Shown in pieces: positions 44,240-53,794 of a stretch of 64,000 nt of DNA; positions within the stretch are counted from its first letter, which is position 1; every line of letters starts with the position of its first letter. The notes under the pieces were generated by a model, which was given only the letters and a program-made list of their open reading frames with translations, ran no database searches and had not been told where the DNA came from. The translations under genes and the position numbers were made by a program. Origin of the DNA: Pseudomonas sp. S31. GTDB lineage: Bacteria; Pseudomonadota; Gammaproteobacteria; Pseudomonadales; Pseudomonadaceae. The stretch spans positions 230,280-294,279 of the forward strand of contig NZ_JACVVE010000002.1 in assembly GCF_016648105.1 (NCBI RefSeq). Reading direction: 5' to 3'.

Positions 44240-45262
44240 TCAATCTGCTGCCGCGTCGTCGACCACCTTGAAGCGCAGCACGCCGATCACCTGGCCATCC
44301 TCGGTGAGTACCCGCACCTGCCACTTGCCCACTGGATTGGGCGGGAAGTTCTGCTTGTGGGTCCAGGCGCGGTAGCCTTCCTTGCGCCCGCCATGGATAT
44401 CCAGGGCGATACGGTCGACTTCCTGGCCGTCCTTCTGCCAGACGTGGTAGATGCGTTCGTTCAGGCCGCGGGGTGCGTTGATCGCGGTGTAGGCGTACAG
44501 GCCACTGCTGCGGATGCGGCTGGCCGCGATTTCGTCCAGCGAGTCGCCGGGCTGGCGGTTGATCACCTCGGTACTCACCGCCACCTCGGTGAGCCATAGC
44601 GTGGCTGGCGGCACCCAGGAGCGCAGCAGCCAACCGCCACCGCCAACGGCGAGGGTCACCAGCACCAGGGCCACGCCACGACGCCAGGTGTTCACCGGGA
44701 AGCTGCTGGCCAGGCTCGGGAACGACAGGGCCATGGCGGCGATCAGGGCCAGCTTGAAGCTTTGCGCGGTGGTCAGGTGGAGGATGATCGGCAGTGCGGT
44801 GAGCAGTGCGGCGAACAGGGTCAATGTGTGCAGCGCCATGAACAGCCAGCGCCGCGGAGCCAGCCACTTGTAGTACAGCGGGTCGATGATCGAGATCAGC
44901 CCGGCGGCGCCCAGCAGGCCGGTGAACACCAGTTGGCCGCTGTTCCAGGTGGTGGTGATGAAGAAGAACGGCAGGACGAAGAACAGGCTTTCCTGGTGGA
45001 TCATCTGCGTCGCGTAGCGCAGCAGCGGTTGCGGGATCTCGCGCTTGAAGGTGCGGGCGAACAGGCCGACGAGGGTGTTCTCGAACATCAGCCAGACCCA
45101 GCTGACCAGCATCAGCACGGCGACCCAGCTGGCCAGGCCGGCTTGGCGGTCGACCAGGATGAAGCTGCCGATACCGGAGAGGAAACCACCGAGCGCGATG
45201 ACGCCGGGGTAGCGTTTGAGCAGTTCGATGATGCGGATGATGAAGTGGGGTAATGGAGGCAT
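44240..45262 (-). CDS. DUF5924 membrane protein with DUF2914-like C-terminal domain
   Basis: A 340-residue protein with about seven helices in the first 220 residues and a soluble C-terminal domain (about 235-340) rich in strands (GLYAYTAINAPRGLNERIYHVWQKDGQEVDRIALDIHGG). This layout is that of DUF5924 proteins with a DUF2914 end. Function unknown. The start is at 45262; reading further upstream translates the REP pair and is not a real N-terminus. Confidence 0.82.
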   Translation of the reverse strand: MPPLPHFIIRIIELLKRYPGVIALGGFLSGIGSFILVDRQAGLASWVAVLMLVSWVWLMFENTLVGLFARTFKREIPQPLLRYATQMIHQESLFFVLPFFFITTTWNSGQLVFTGLLGAAGLISIIDPLYYKWLAPRRWLFMALHTLTLFAALLTALPIILHLTTAQSFKLALIAAMALSFPSLASSFPVNTWRRGVALVLVTLAVGGGGWLLRSWVPPATLWLTEVAVSTEVINRQPGDSLDEIAASRIRSSGLYAYTAINAPRGLNERIYHVWQKDGQEVDRIALDIHGGRKEGYRAWTHKQNFPPNPVGKWQVRVLTEDGQVIGVLRFKVVDDAAAD

Positions 45263-45294
45263 TGGATCTACGACGGCATGGTGGGGGGCTGTGC

Positions 45295-45361
45295 CGGCCC
45301 TTTCGCGGGTAAACCCGCTCCTACAGGGGGCGCCTGTAGGAGCGGGTTTACCCGCGAAAGG
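45295..45361. repeat. Inverted pair of REP elements
   Basis: TTCGCGGGTAAACCCGCTCC-TACAGG and its complement separated by a short GGGCGCC spacer, between the M16 peptidase gene and the downstream DUF5924 gene on the same strand. Confidence 0.92.
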
Positions 45362-45372
45362 ATACCGCTGTT

Positions 45373-46779
45373 TCACCGTTCCCGAGTAGCACCACTGGGC
45401 CGCTGCGGCGGATGCCGCCGCCAGCGCAGCAACCCTGCCGCGACGATCACGCCCAGCAGTAGTGCCAGCAAGCCATAGAACTCGTCATACCCGAGCATCG
45501 GCTTTTCGATGCGCAGATAACCCTGGTCCTTGAGCATGTCCTTCAGGGCGTCGTTGGCCTGCTCCAGGCTGACCTGGCGCAGCTTGCGCGCCGGGTCGGC
45601 GAAACGGCCGTTGTCGTAGTCGTTGAGCGCGCCCCAGTAGTAGTCGGCCAGCGCGCTGTTGCCCTGGGTACTCCAGCTCTCCTTGGCGACGGCGGCGTCC
45701 TTGATGCGGGCGAAGGTGTCCGGGTCCAGCCCGTCCTTGCGCAAGTGCTCGAACAGCTGCTGCATCACCTCGATGGCCTGGTCGACATCGTCGCGTTCCA
45801 GGTCGGCATTGAGGCTGAGCATGCCGCTGTCGCCGAAGCTCTCGCGTTGCACCGAAGGCCCGTAGGACAAGCCGTTGCGCAGCCGCAACTGGTCGTACAG
45901 GGCCCATTCCAGGTAGCGCGACAGCAGGTCTAGGGTCTGCTGGTGGTCGTTGTCCAGCACCGGCTCGATGAACAGCCAGTGCAGCTTGACGTTGTCACCC
46001 AGCCAGCCATGGACCAGGTCGCGGCGCTGTTCGGCCTGCTGGCTGATGCTCTCGAGGTTGCGGCGCTCTTCCGGCTCGGTGGCCGGCAGCTCGCCGTAGG
46101 TGCGCTCAAGGTAGGCCGGCAGCAGGCGGTCGAGGCCGCCGACGACGATCAGGGTCATGTTGTTGGCGGCGTACCAATGGTCGCGCAGGGCCTGCACCTG
46201 CTCCAGGGTCATGTCGTCGAGATTGGAGCGTTCCGGACACTTCAGGCCCAGTTCGGTGGCCAGCTGGTCGCTGGCTGGGTGGCCGATGTCCTGGCGGTCG
46301 AGCCAGCGCTGCAGGTGGCCGTAATGGCCGCCGTCCTCGCGCTCGATGATGCGCTTGGCGGTGGCCAGGGCCTTGGCGTCGATGCGGGTGTCGCGGATCA
46401 CCGCCAGCAACAGGTCGAGCACTTTGCGCTGGTTGCGCGCCGGCGCTTCGATGACGAAGGTGGTGTCGGCACTGCTGGTGTAGGCGTTCCACTCCCCGCC
46501 CAGGCTTTGCAGGCGTTCTTCCAGGCCGCCCTCGCCGGTCTCGTCGATGCCGCTGAACAGCAGGTGTTCGAGCAGGTGCGGCAGCTCTTTCTGCTCACAG
46601 GCGAAGTCGTCCAGGCCAACGCCGACCACCAGGCGAATGGCCACGTGGTCGCGTTCGTACCCGGACTTGAGGATGACCTGCAGTCCATTGGGCAACAGAT
46701 AGCCTTCGACCCGCGAACGGTCGAGGGCCAGTGAGGGGAGGCTGCAGATCAGCAGGCAAAGGAACATCAGGCAACGCAT
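45373..46779 (-). CDS. M16 family zinc peptidase, membrane-anchored
   Basis: A 468-residue peptidase of the pitrilysin/insulinase superfamily. A signal peptide (to about residue 19) leads into the inverted zinc motif HLLEH and a downstream glutamate about 75 residues later in KRIIERE, so the site looks complete. The second half is the M16 C-terminal domain (LRLRNGLSYGPSV). A single hydrophobic helix close to the C-terminus (YGLLALLLGVIVAAGLL) followed by a basic tail suggests that it is held in the inner membrane with the peptidase in the periplasm. Substrate unknown. Confidence 0.88.
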   Translation of the reverse strand: MRCLMFLCLLICSLPSLALDRSRVEGYLLPNGLQVILKSGYERDHVAIRLVVGVGLDDFACEQKELPHLLEHLLFSGIDETGEGGLEERLQSLGGEWNAYTSSADTTFVIEAPARNQRKVLDLLLAVIRDTRIDAKALATAKRIIEREDGGHYGHLQRWLDRQDIGHPASDQLATELGLKCPERSNLDDMTLEQVQALRDHWYAANNMTLIVVGGLDRLLPAYLERTYGELPATEPEERRNLESISQQAEQRRDLVHGWLGDNVKLHWLFIEPVLDNDHQQTLDLLSRYLEWALYDQLRLRNGLSYGPSVQRESFGDSGMLSLNADLERDDVDQAIEVMQQLFEHLRKDGLDPDTFARIKDAAVAKESWSTQGNSALADYYWGALNDYDNGRFADPARKLRQVSLEQANDALKDMLKDQGYLRIEKPMLGYDEFYGLLALLLGVIVAAGLLRWRRHPPQRPSGATRER

Positions 46780-46809
46780 GGGCGAGCGTGGGTCTCCAGA
46801 TTGGCGAGA

Positions 46810-48468
46810 TCAGGGCTGGCGGGCTTCCTCTGGCGCACCGTCGAGCAGCAGTCCACCGGTGTCCGCGCTGCCCAGTACCACATAGGCACTGCTGCAGAAC
46901 AAAGAGTTCAACCGTTTCATGTCCGCGATCAGCTCCAAGTGTAGCGAACTGGTCTCGATACTTTGCACCACTTTGCGTTGCAAACGGCTGACATGGGCGT
47001 GGGCCAGGCGCCGTTCCTGAGCGCGAAAACGGCGTTTCTCCCGTAGCAACAGGTGAGCGCTCTGCGGGTCGGCGCTGAGGAACACCGACAGGCCCAGGCG
47101 CAGGTTGGCCAGCAATTGCTCCTGCAGGCCGGTGAGCTCCTGCAGGCCGACCTGGGAGAACTCGCGTCGCTGGCTGGTCTTCTGTTGTTGCACCTTGCGC
47201 AGCATGCGTTCGATCAGGTCGCAGGCCAGTTTGAGGTTGATCGCCAGCTCGATGATTTCGGCCCAGCGTCGGTTGTCCTGGTCGCTGAGGTCGTCACGCG
47301 GCATCTGCGCCAGGTACAGCTTGATCGCGCTGTACAGCGCGTCGGCATCCTCGCCCAGGCTGCGCACCTGTTGCGGCAGGGCGGTCTGGGTGCCGCGCAG
47401 GGCGCCGAGCATGGCCTCCAGCAGACTGTCGACGATGTCGCCCAGGCGCAGGGTTTCCCGCGCCGCGTTGGCCAGGGCCAGGCTGGGCGTGGCCAGTGCC
47501 GAGGCGTCGAGGTGGCGCGGGCGTACCTGGCCGTTGCCGTTGTCGCGGTCTGGTAGCAGGAAGTTGCACAGCCGCCCCATCGGTGCGGTGGTCGGCAACA
47601 TGATCAGGCAGCGCAGCGTGTTGTAGAGCAGGTGGAAGCCGATCACCAGCTCCTGCGGACTGAAGTCGAGCGAATCCATCCACTCCACCAGCGGGTGCAG
47701 CGCCGGGATGATCAGCAGCAGGCCGATCAGCTTGTACAGCAGGCTGCCCAGAGCCACGCGGCGGCCGGCGGCGTTCTGCATGCTGGTGGTCATGAAGGCC
47801 AGCAGCCCGCTGCCGATGTTGGCGCCGACCACCAGACCGATGGCCACCGGCAGGCTGATGACCTCGGCGCCGGCCAGGGTCGCGGTGAGCAGCACTGCAG
47901 CCAGGCTGGAGTAGGAAACCATGGCGAACAGCGCGCCGACCAGGGCATCGAGCAGGATGTCGCCGGTCAGCGAGGCGAACAGTACCTTGACCCCCTGGGC
48001 CTGGGTGATGGGCGTGGCGGCGTGGACGATCAGATCCAGGGCCAGGATGATCAGGCCCAGGCCAATGCCCACGCGGCCCAGTTGTCCTGCGCGGGTCTGC
48101 TTGCGCGAGAGGAAGAAGATCACGCCGAGGAACACCAACAGCGGCGACAGCCAGGACAGGTCGAAAGTCAGCACCCGTGCCATGAGCGCGGTACCGACGT
48201 CGGCGCCGAGCATGATCGCCAGGGCCGGGGTCATGGCCATCAGCCCCTGGCCGACGAACGAAGTGACCAGCATGGCCGTGGCGTTGCTACTTTGCACCAG
48301 GGCGGTGACGACGATACCGGCGACGAAGGCCAGTGGCCGGCGACTCATGTTCTGGCTGAGTACGCGGCGCAGGTTGGAACCGAACACCCGGAGGATGCCG
48401 GTACGGACGATGTGCGTTCCCCACACCAGCAAAGCTACGGCGGAGAGCAGATTGAGCAGGGTCAGCAT
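46810..48468 (-). CDS. Na/Pi cotransporter family protein with PhoU-like domain
   Basis: A 552-residue protein. The N-terminal 320 residues hold two Na/Pi_cotrans repeats, each with a QSS-like motif (ALVQSSNATAML) and its counterpart around AMVSYSSLAAVLL, among about nine helices. The C-terminal part (about 345-540) is helical and PhoU-like (LREKRRFRAQERRLAHAHVSRLQ). The family exports or imports phosphate with sodium. It starts 30 bases before the M16 peptidase gene and may be cotranscribed with it. Confidence 0.9.
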   Translation of the reverse strand: MLTLLNLLSAVALLVWGTHIVRTGILRVFGSNLRRVLSQNMSRRPLAFVAGIVVTALVQSSNATAMLVTSFVGQGLMAMTPALAIMLGADVGTALMARVLTFDLSWLSPLLVFLGVIFFLSRKQTRAGQLGRVGIGLGLIILALDLIVHAATPITQAQGVKVLFASLTGDILLDALVGALFAMVSYSSLAAVLLTATLAGAEVISLPVAIGLVVGANIGSGLLAFMTTSMQNAAGRRVALGSLLYKLIGLLLIIPALHPLVEWMDSLDFSPQELVIGFHLLYNTLRCLIMLPTTAPMGRLCNFLLPDRDNGNGQVRPRHLDASALATPSLALANAARETLRLGDIVDSLLEAMLGALRGTQTALPQQVRSLGEDADALYSAIKLYLAQMPRDDLSDQDNRRWAEIIELAINLKLACDLIERMLRKVQQQKTSQRREFSQVGLQELTGLQEQLLANLRLGLSVFLSADPQSAHLLLREKRRFRAQERRLAHAHVSRLQRKVVQSIETSSLHLELIADMKRLNSLFCSSAYVVLGSADTGGLLLDGAPEEARQP

Positions 48469-48591
48469 GGCGACGCCCCCTGTTGTCGACGGCCCATGGG
48501 GCCAATGAGTAGAGCGTGAGCGCGTTGATGGTTTTTTTGGCGCTCACTCGAAGCTTTAGTCGTTTTGCGTGGTTGTTGCCAGCTTCTCACG

Positions 48592-48613
48592 AAAAAGGGC
48601 CCCGCAGGGCCCT
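48592..48613 (-). terminator. Terminator of the TerC gene
   Basis: AGGGCCC and GGGCCCT enclose a four-base loop; read on the minus strand the stem is followed by five T. It lies 20 bases after the TerC stop. Confidence 0.9.
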
Positions 48614-48633
48614 CGATCGTTTTCCGCCTGGGT

Positions 48634-49404
48634 CTATTGACCCGGCACGTCCTTGCGGAGTTTCACAGGGTCATGCTCTTTGCCCTTCTTGCGCGCCATG
48701 GCGGTGCGCATCTTGATGTTGATCGCCTCCACCGCCAGCGAGAAGGCCATGGCGAAGTAGACGTAGCCCTTGGGCACGTGCACATCGAACGCTTCGGCGA
48801 TCAGTACGGTACCGACCACGATCAGGAACGAAAGCGCGAGCATCTTCAGCGACGGGTGCTTGTCGATGAAGTCGCTGATGGCGCCGGCGCAGGCCATCAT
48901 CACCAGTACCGCGACGACGATCGCGGCGATCATCACGGGCACGTGGGAGACCATGCCCACGGCGGTGATCACCGAGTCGAGGGAGAACACGATGTCGATG
49001 ATGGCGATCTGGATGATGGTGTAGAAGAACTTGCCACCCGCCCCTTTTGGCGCTTCTTCCTGCTCGTCCTCGCCTTCCAGGCCGTGGTAGATCTCCTGGG
49101 AGCTTTTCCACAACAGGAACAGGCCGCCGAAGAACAGGATCAGGTCACGGCCGGAAATGCCTTCGCCGAACACCTCGAACAAGTCGGTGGTCAGGCGCAT
49201 GACCCAAGTGATCGACAGCAGTAGCATGATCCGCGTGACCATGGCCAGGGCCAGGCCGAAGATCCGGGTGCGCGGCTGCATGTGCTTGGGCATGCGGCTG
49301 ACCAGGATCGAGATCATGATGATGTTGTCGATGCCGAGCACGATCTCGAGTGCGGTCAGGGTGAAAAAGGCAACCCAGATTTCCGGGCTGGTCAGCCATT
49401 CCAT
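48634..49404 (-). CDS. TerC family integral membrane protein
   Basis: A 256-residue membrane protein with about seven helices. TerC signatures are seen in EIVLGIDNIIMISIL near the N-terminus and IDIVFSLDSVITAVGM in the second half, with acidic residues inside helices. TerC-family proteins act in metal (manganese) export and tellurite resistance. A short acidic loop (LEGEDEQEEAPKG) lies between. It is a single gene ended by its own terminator. Confidence 0.92.
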   Translation of the reverse strand: MEWLTSPEIWVAFFTLTALEIVLGIDNIIMISILVSRMPKHMQPRTRIFGLALAMVTRIMLLLSITWVMRLTTDLFEVFGEGISGRDLILFFGGLFLLWKSSQEIYHGLEGEDEQEEAPKGAGGKFFYTIIQIAIIDIVFSLDSVITAVGMVSHVPVMIAAIVVAVLVMMACAGAISDFIDKHPSLKMLALSFLIVVGTVLIAEAFDVHVPKGYVYFAMAFSLAVEAINIKMRTAMARKKGKEHDPVKLRKDVPGQ

Positions 49405-49477
49405 GTGTATTCCTTCGAACGATTGAAGGCGGCGCGCCCGCAGTGGGGGCGCATCGCGGTGGGGTGATGCGTGTTAA

Positions 49478-50785
49478 TTAAAGACTACTGAACAGCGGGA
49501 AAATGCCCATCAACAGCGCGGCGAGCATTATGCACATGCACACCAGCACTGCCCACTTGAGGGTAAAGCGCTGATGATCGCCGAATTCGATACCGGCCAG
49601 GGCCACCAACAGGTAGGTCGAGGGCACCAGCGGGCTGAGCAGGTGCACCGGCTGCCCGACGATCGACGCGCGGGCCATTTCCACGGGGCTGATGCCGTAG
49701 TGGGCGGCAGCTTCCGAAAGCACCGGCAGCACGCCGTAGTAGAACGCGTCGTTGGACATGAAGAAGGTGAACGGCATGCTCACCACGGCGGTGATCACCG
49801 CCAGGTAAGGGCCCAGTGCATCCGGGATCACCGCCAGCAGGCTCTTGGACATGGCCTCGACCATGCCGGTGCCGGAGAGGATGCCGGTGAAGATGCCTGC
49901 GGCGAAGATCAGCCCGGTGACTGCCAGCACGCTGCCGGCATGGGCGGCGATACGGTCCTTCTGCTGCTGCAGGCACGGGTAGTTGACGATCATGGCGATG
50001 CTGAAGGCGATCATGAACAGCACCGGCAGCGGCAGCAGCCCGGCGATCAGCGCGGCCATCAGCGCTACGGTCAGTGCGCCGTTGAACCACAGCAGCTTGG
50101 GCCGACGGGCTTCGGGGAACTGCGAAACGCTGATTTCGCTGTGGTCGATATCGTCGGTCGGCAGGTGCAACTCGCCCAGCCGGGCGCGTTCGCGCTTGCC
50201 GTAGAAATAGGCGATGGCGAGGATGCTCAGCACGCCGAAGACCATGGCCGGGATCATCGGCACGAAGATGTCCGACGGGTCCACGTGCAGGGCACTGGCG
50301 GCGCGGGCGGTGGGGCCCCCCCAGGGGGTCATGTTCATCACCCCGCCGGCGAGAATGATCAGGCCGGCCATGATCCGTGGGCTCATGCCCAGGCGGCTGT
50401 ACAGCGGCAGCATCGCGGCGCAGCAGATCATGTAGGTGGTGGCGCCGTCGCCGTCGAGCGATACCACCAGGGCCAGCACCGCGGTGCCGACCGACACCTT
50501 CAGCGGGTCGCCCTTGACCAGCTTGAGGATCTTGCGCACGGCCGGGTCGAACAGGCCGGAGTCGATCATCAGGGCGAAATAGAGGATGGCGAACATCAGC
50601 ATCACGCCGGTGGGCGCGAGCTTGCTGATGCCTTCGAGCATCATGGGGCCGATCTTGGTGGAAAAACCACCGAACAGGGCGAACAGGATCGGTACCAGGA
50701 TCAGCGCGATCAAGGCCGACAGGCGCTTGGTCATGATCAGGTACATGAAGGTGATGACCATGGCAAAGCCGAGGAAGGTCAGCAT
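49478..50785 (-). CDS. CitMHS family citrate:cation transporter
   Basis: A 435-residue transporter with about eleven helices, of the citrate-Mg2+:H+/citrate-Ca2+:H+ symporter family. Family stretches include SLDGDGATTYMICCAAMLPLY, GGVMNMTPWGGPTARAA and FFMSNDAFYYGVLPVL. It would import metal-bound citrate. It stands alone, with no two-component citrate sensor nearby. The 266 bases before it towards the GFA gene carry no feature I could name. Confidence 0.9.
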   Translation of the reverse strand: MLTFLGFAMVITFMYLIMTKRLSALIALILVPILFALFGGFSTKIGPMMLEGISKLAPTGVMLMFAILYFALMIDSGLFDPAVRKILKLVKGDPLKVSVGTAVLALVVSLDGDGATTYMICCAAMLPLYSRLGMSPRIMAGLIILAGGVMNMTPWGGPTARAASALHVDPSDIFVPMIPAMVFGVLSILAIAYFYGKRERARLGELHLPTDDIDHSEISVSQFPEARRPKLLWFNGALTVALMAALIAGLLPLPVLFMIAFSIAMIVNYPCLQQQKDRIAAHAGSVLAVTGLIFAAGIFTGILSGTGMVEAMSKSLLAVIPDALGPYLAVITAVVSMPFTFFMSNDAFYYGVLPVLSEAAAHYGISPVEMARASIVGQPVHLLSPLVPSTYLLVALAGIEFGDHQRFTLKWAVLVCMCIMLAALLMGIFPLFSSL

Positions 50786-51051
50786 GGCGGTACTCCAGGC
50801 GTGGCGCGACGAAAGAAAGGACTGTTCGAGCGGATCAGCGCGTTGGGCGCTGCGCGTGGAGCAAGCGGAGGGGGATTGCGCAGAGGCGGGCGTGCAAAGA
50901 CATCAGAATCACCATTGTTGTTGTTGATTGGGCCGGGCACGGAAACATCTGGGTGCCCTGGCTGACCGGTCTTGTGCCGGTGGTGGCGCTATCCTAGGGG
51001 GGCAAGCTTTCAGCCAGCTTTCGCCGGGCGTGAGGCGACGGGAGGTAGGTG

Positions 51052-51453
51052 ATGACGGATGTGAGTGAAGGAGGTTGCCATTGCGGCGCGTTGCGTTACC
51101 GGCTGCAGGGCGACTTGAGCGATATCGCCCACTGCCATTGCTCGATTTGCCGGCGGGTCAGTGGCGGCCTGGTGGTGACCTGGGTGACCCTGCCCCGTGT
51201 CGGGTTCACCTGGCTGGCGGGCACGCCCCGCTGTTACGTGGCCCCGGCCAGTTGCAGCCGGTATTTTTGCGGCAACTGCGGGGCGCATGTGGCGTTGCTG
51301 ACCGAGCACAGCCCAGACAGTATCGATGTGACCGTGGCGACGCTGGATCACCCGGAGCGGGTGCGGGCGACGCGGCATATCTGGACCGGTAGCCGCTTGC
51401 CCTGGTTGCATCTCGATGAGGGCCTGCCGGCAGAATGGGAGGAGTCGATGTAG
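51052..51453 (+). CDS. GFA (glutathione-dependent formaldehyde-activating-like) family protein
   Basis: A 133-residue zinc-binding protein with the GFA cysteine pattern: GGCHCGALRY, AHCHCSICRR and YFCGNCGAHV. The family is named for Gfa of Paracoccus, but most members have unknown roles. The ATG at 51052 has GGAGG six bases upstream; a GTG three bases earlier is possible. Its stop codon TAG is part of a REP-like palindrome. Confidence 0.88.
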   Translation: MTDVSEGGCHCGALRYRLQGDLSDIAHCHCSICRRVSGGLVVTWVTLPRVGFTWLAGTPRCYVAPASCSRYFCGNCGAHVALLTEHSPDSIDVTVATLDHPERVRATRHIWTGSRLPWLHLDEGLPAEWEESM

Positions 51454-51477
51454 GAGCGGCGATTAGGGATCGCCGCC
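51449..51477. repeat. REP-like palindrome overlapping the GFA stop
   Basis: TGTAGGAGCGGCGATTAGGGATCGCCGC: the GTAGGAGCGG start of a REP and the stem GCGGCGAT/ATCGCCGC. It lies between the convergent GFA and DUF4105 genes and supplies the TAG stop of the former. Confidence 0.7.
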
Positions 51478-51481
51478 GAGC

Positions 51482-53440
51482 CTAGGGTAACTGCAATCCG
51501 CCGGCCGCCTTGTGCAATGCCCGCAAATGCTCGCCGATCTGCGTCACGTTGGCCTCGACCGCGGCAATTTCCTTGGCCCGCGCCGGGCTCAGCAGCGCCC
51601 TCACCTCCTTGTCCAGGTCGGTGCTCAGGCGCAGCAACTGTGCCTGGCGCTCGGTGCTGATCTGCTCCAGGTGCTTGCGCTCGTCGGGTTGTGGCAGGCC
51701 ATAGCCCTTGGTGTCGAGCAGCTCCGCCGGGCGGCTGAGGAAACCGCTGTTGGCGAGCATCTGCCTGAGCGTCTCGTCGGCCTTGCCGATGCTGCCGTCT
51801 TTCAACGCAGTGGCGTTCAGGTAGCGCTGCTTCACTTCGTCCTGGGCCAGCAGCAGTTGCTGGCGCAGGGCGGCCTGCTCCAGCAGCAGCAAGGCGGCAC
51901 TGGTACGCAGGTTGGCCTGGGCGAACCAGACGCGGCGTTGTTCGGCATCCAGGCCCAGCCAGTCCTCGACCTTTGCCTGCTTGACCGGCAGCTGCTTCTT
52001 CAACACCTCGAACATGGCCTGGTAACGGTCGCGGTAGGAGTCGAAGCGATAACCCAGGCGCAGGGCCTCGCGGGGATCGTCGAGCACGCTCGTATCGGCC
52101 AGGCCCCTGCCCTTGAGGACCGCGAGCAGGCCGTTGGGCATGATGCTGTCGAGGTCGTTCAGGCGTGGGTTGCCGGTACCGCTGCGCAGCAGCTTGAGCT
52201 CTTCCACCGCGCAGTTGTTGGACAGGAACCAGTAGTTGCCGTCGTAGCTCCAGTGCATCTCGGCTGCCTGGCGCACCAGGTTCTCCAGCTCATCGCGGCT
52301 GAGCTTGAGTGGTACCGAGGCCAGGCTGCGCAGTTCGGTCTTGGTGTACTCGTCGATCACCTGCGCCAGCGGCAGGACGAACAGCCGCGACGGGTAGGCG
52401 CCGACCAGGCCATCCCAGCTCGACAACTGCACGTCGTTGACGAACGCCCGGTACGACAGCACCAGATGCTGGTCGAGGTCCAGCCGACAATCGGGGCCGC
52501 GCGGTCGGCCGGGCTTGCAGATCACCAGGCGCAACATGCTGTGGCCCCAGCGGCTCACCAGGTTCTGGTTGGCCTCGGCCAGCAGGTAGTCCACCTCGTA
52601 CACCCGCTCCGGGTCGATCTCGCCCAGTGGCTGGCGGGCGAAATCGCTGCCGGCGTTGAGAAATGGCAAGCCCTTGGCGCAGGTATCTTGCGCCGGTGCC
52701 CAACCGAAGTGGTCGTGCAGGTAGCGATTGAGCGCCGGTCGCCGGCAGCCATAGCTCGGGTCGAGGAGAAAGTACTCCATGTTGACCGCGACGAATTCCT
52801 TGGGGCTGCTCAGCTCGTAGCTGTCCGGGCTGCGCAGGAACTGGCCGTTGCGTTGCTCCCGCTCGCCGCGCCGGCCCACGTACTGCGGCCAGCCGGCGAG
52901 GTCGAGCAGGCGTGGGTCGTCACTGAGGGTGAAGCGCCGTTCGGCCTGGCCGCGACATTCTGCGCGCTGGCCGACCTTGCCCAAGGTGCCCTGCTCGCGC
53001 TTGCAGGCGGCGATCAACGAGCGCTCGGCACTGGGCCAGAGCCGGGCACGGTCGTAGATGTGGGTCAGTTCATGGAGCACGGTGGCCAGCAGCTCTTCGC
53101 GAACCGTGCCATGGGGGCGGCCAGTGCGCGCTTGCGCAGCACTGCCGTCCGCCAGGCTTGGCAGCAAGCGGCGGTTGAGTTCCAGGGTGGAGACCAGTGA
53201 CGCCTGGCCATAGGCGTCGGCGCGCATGTTGTCGCTCCAGCTGACCCGGATACGCCGGTCCAGCTGTTGCTTGAAGCGCGGAGGAAGCTTGCCCAAGGCC
53301 TCGTCGAGCAAGGCCTGGGTGGCCTGCACCTGGTGCAGGTCGAGGCCGCTGGTCTGCAGGTCGAGTTGCAGGTCGGCCAGGGCGGGCGTGCCCAGCAGCG
53401 TCACGGCGCAGCCGAGCAACCAGGCACGCATGCGCTTCAC
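51482..53440 (-). CDS. Periplasmic protein with zincin-like HExxH and DUF4105 (Lnb-like) domain
   Basis: A 652-residue secreted protein (signal peptide ending ALA), starting with GTG at 53440 that overlaps the previous stop. The first third carries a zinc peptidase motif, LHELTHIYD (HELTH about 123-127). The middle holds the DUF4105/Lnb-type domain, with SRWGHSMLRL and FLSNNCAVEELKLL giving a histidine and a cysteine that could be catalytic. The last third is helical. Both motifs appear intact, so two active sites in one protein are possible. The substrate is unknown. It is the last gene of an operon with DUF2388 genes. Confidence 0.8.
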   Translation of the reverse strand: MKRMRAWLLGCAVTLLGTPALADLQLDLQTSGLDLHQVQATQALLDEALGKLPPRFKQQLDRRIRVSWSDNMRADAYGQASLVSTLELNRRLLPSLADGSAAQARTGRPHGTVREELLATVLHELTHIYDRARLWPSAERSLIAACKREQGTLGKVGQRAECRGQAERRFTLSDDPRLLDLAGWPQYVGRRGEREQRNGQFLRSPDSYELSSPKEFVAVNMEYFLLDPSYGCRRPALNRYLHDHFGWAPAQDTCAKGLPFLNAGSDFARQPLGEIDPERVYEVDYLLAEANQNLVSRWGHSMLRLVICKPGRPRGPDCRLDLDQHLVLSYRAFVNDVQLSSWDGLVGAYPSRLFVLPLAQVIDEYTKTELRSLASVPLKLSRDELENLVRQAAEMHWSYDGNYWFLSNNCAVEELKLLRSGTGNPRLNDLDSIMPNGLLAVLKGRGLADTSVLDDPREALRLGYRFDSYRDRYQAMFEVLKKQLPVKQAKVEDWLGLDAEQRRVWFAQANLRTSAALLLLEQAALRQQLLLAQDEVKQRYLNATALKDGSIGKADETLRQMLANSGFLSRPAELLDTKGYGLPQPDERKHLEQISTERQAQLLRLSTDLDKEVRALLSPARAKEIAAVEANVTQIGEHLRALHKAAGGLQLP

Positions 53441-53757
53441 AGTGCGAGGATGGCTTCGGCCAGTACCTGGTCGCTGGCACCGCGTGCTTCGGGCACACGC
53501 TCGCGCAGGGTGGTGAAGGCCGCCTCGAGTTGCGCGCCACGGATGTCACCTTGGCTGGCGACGAAGCTGGCGGCATCGTCATGCGCTTCGCGCACGACCT
53601 TGGAATCGCGGATCGAGGTGGTGGTGTCAGAGGTGAAGTCGATCGAGCGGCCAAAGGCGCGCACGATGATATTGCTGGTGGCCACCAAGGTTTGTGCCTG
53701 GGCCAGGTCGGCCAGCAGCAACATGCCGAGGGTAGCGGCGATCAGCGGTTTACGCAT
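53437..53757 (-). CDS. DUF2388 family secreted protein, copy 3 of 3
   Basis: A 106-residue protein: signal peptide (cleavage around AQAQ), then the family core IVRAFGRSIDFTSDTTTSIRDSKVV and DDAASFVASQGDIRGAQLEAAF. It is most like copy 1 (54174-54491). The stop overlaps the DUF4105 gene start by four bases, so these two are translationally coupled. Function unknown. Confidence 0.85.
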   Translation of the reverse strand: MRKPLIAATLGMLLLADLAQAQTLVATSNIIVRAFGRSIDFTSDTTTSIRDSKVVREAHDDAASFVASQGDIRGAQLEAAFTTLRERVPEARGASDQVLAEAILAL

Positions 53758-53794
53758 GGAGCATCTCCGGAACATGACAGGGAGTGAGGTGTAG

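Noticed and set aside
45263..45376. N-terminal extension of the DUF5924 gene
   Set aside because: The extra residues are a translation of the REP pair, and the family start is at 45262.
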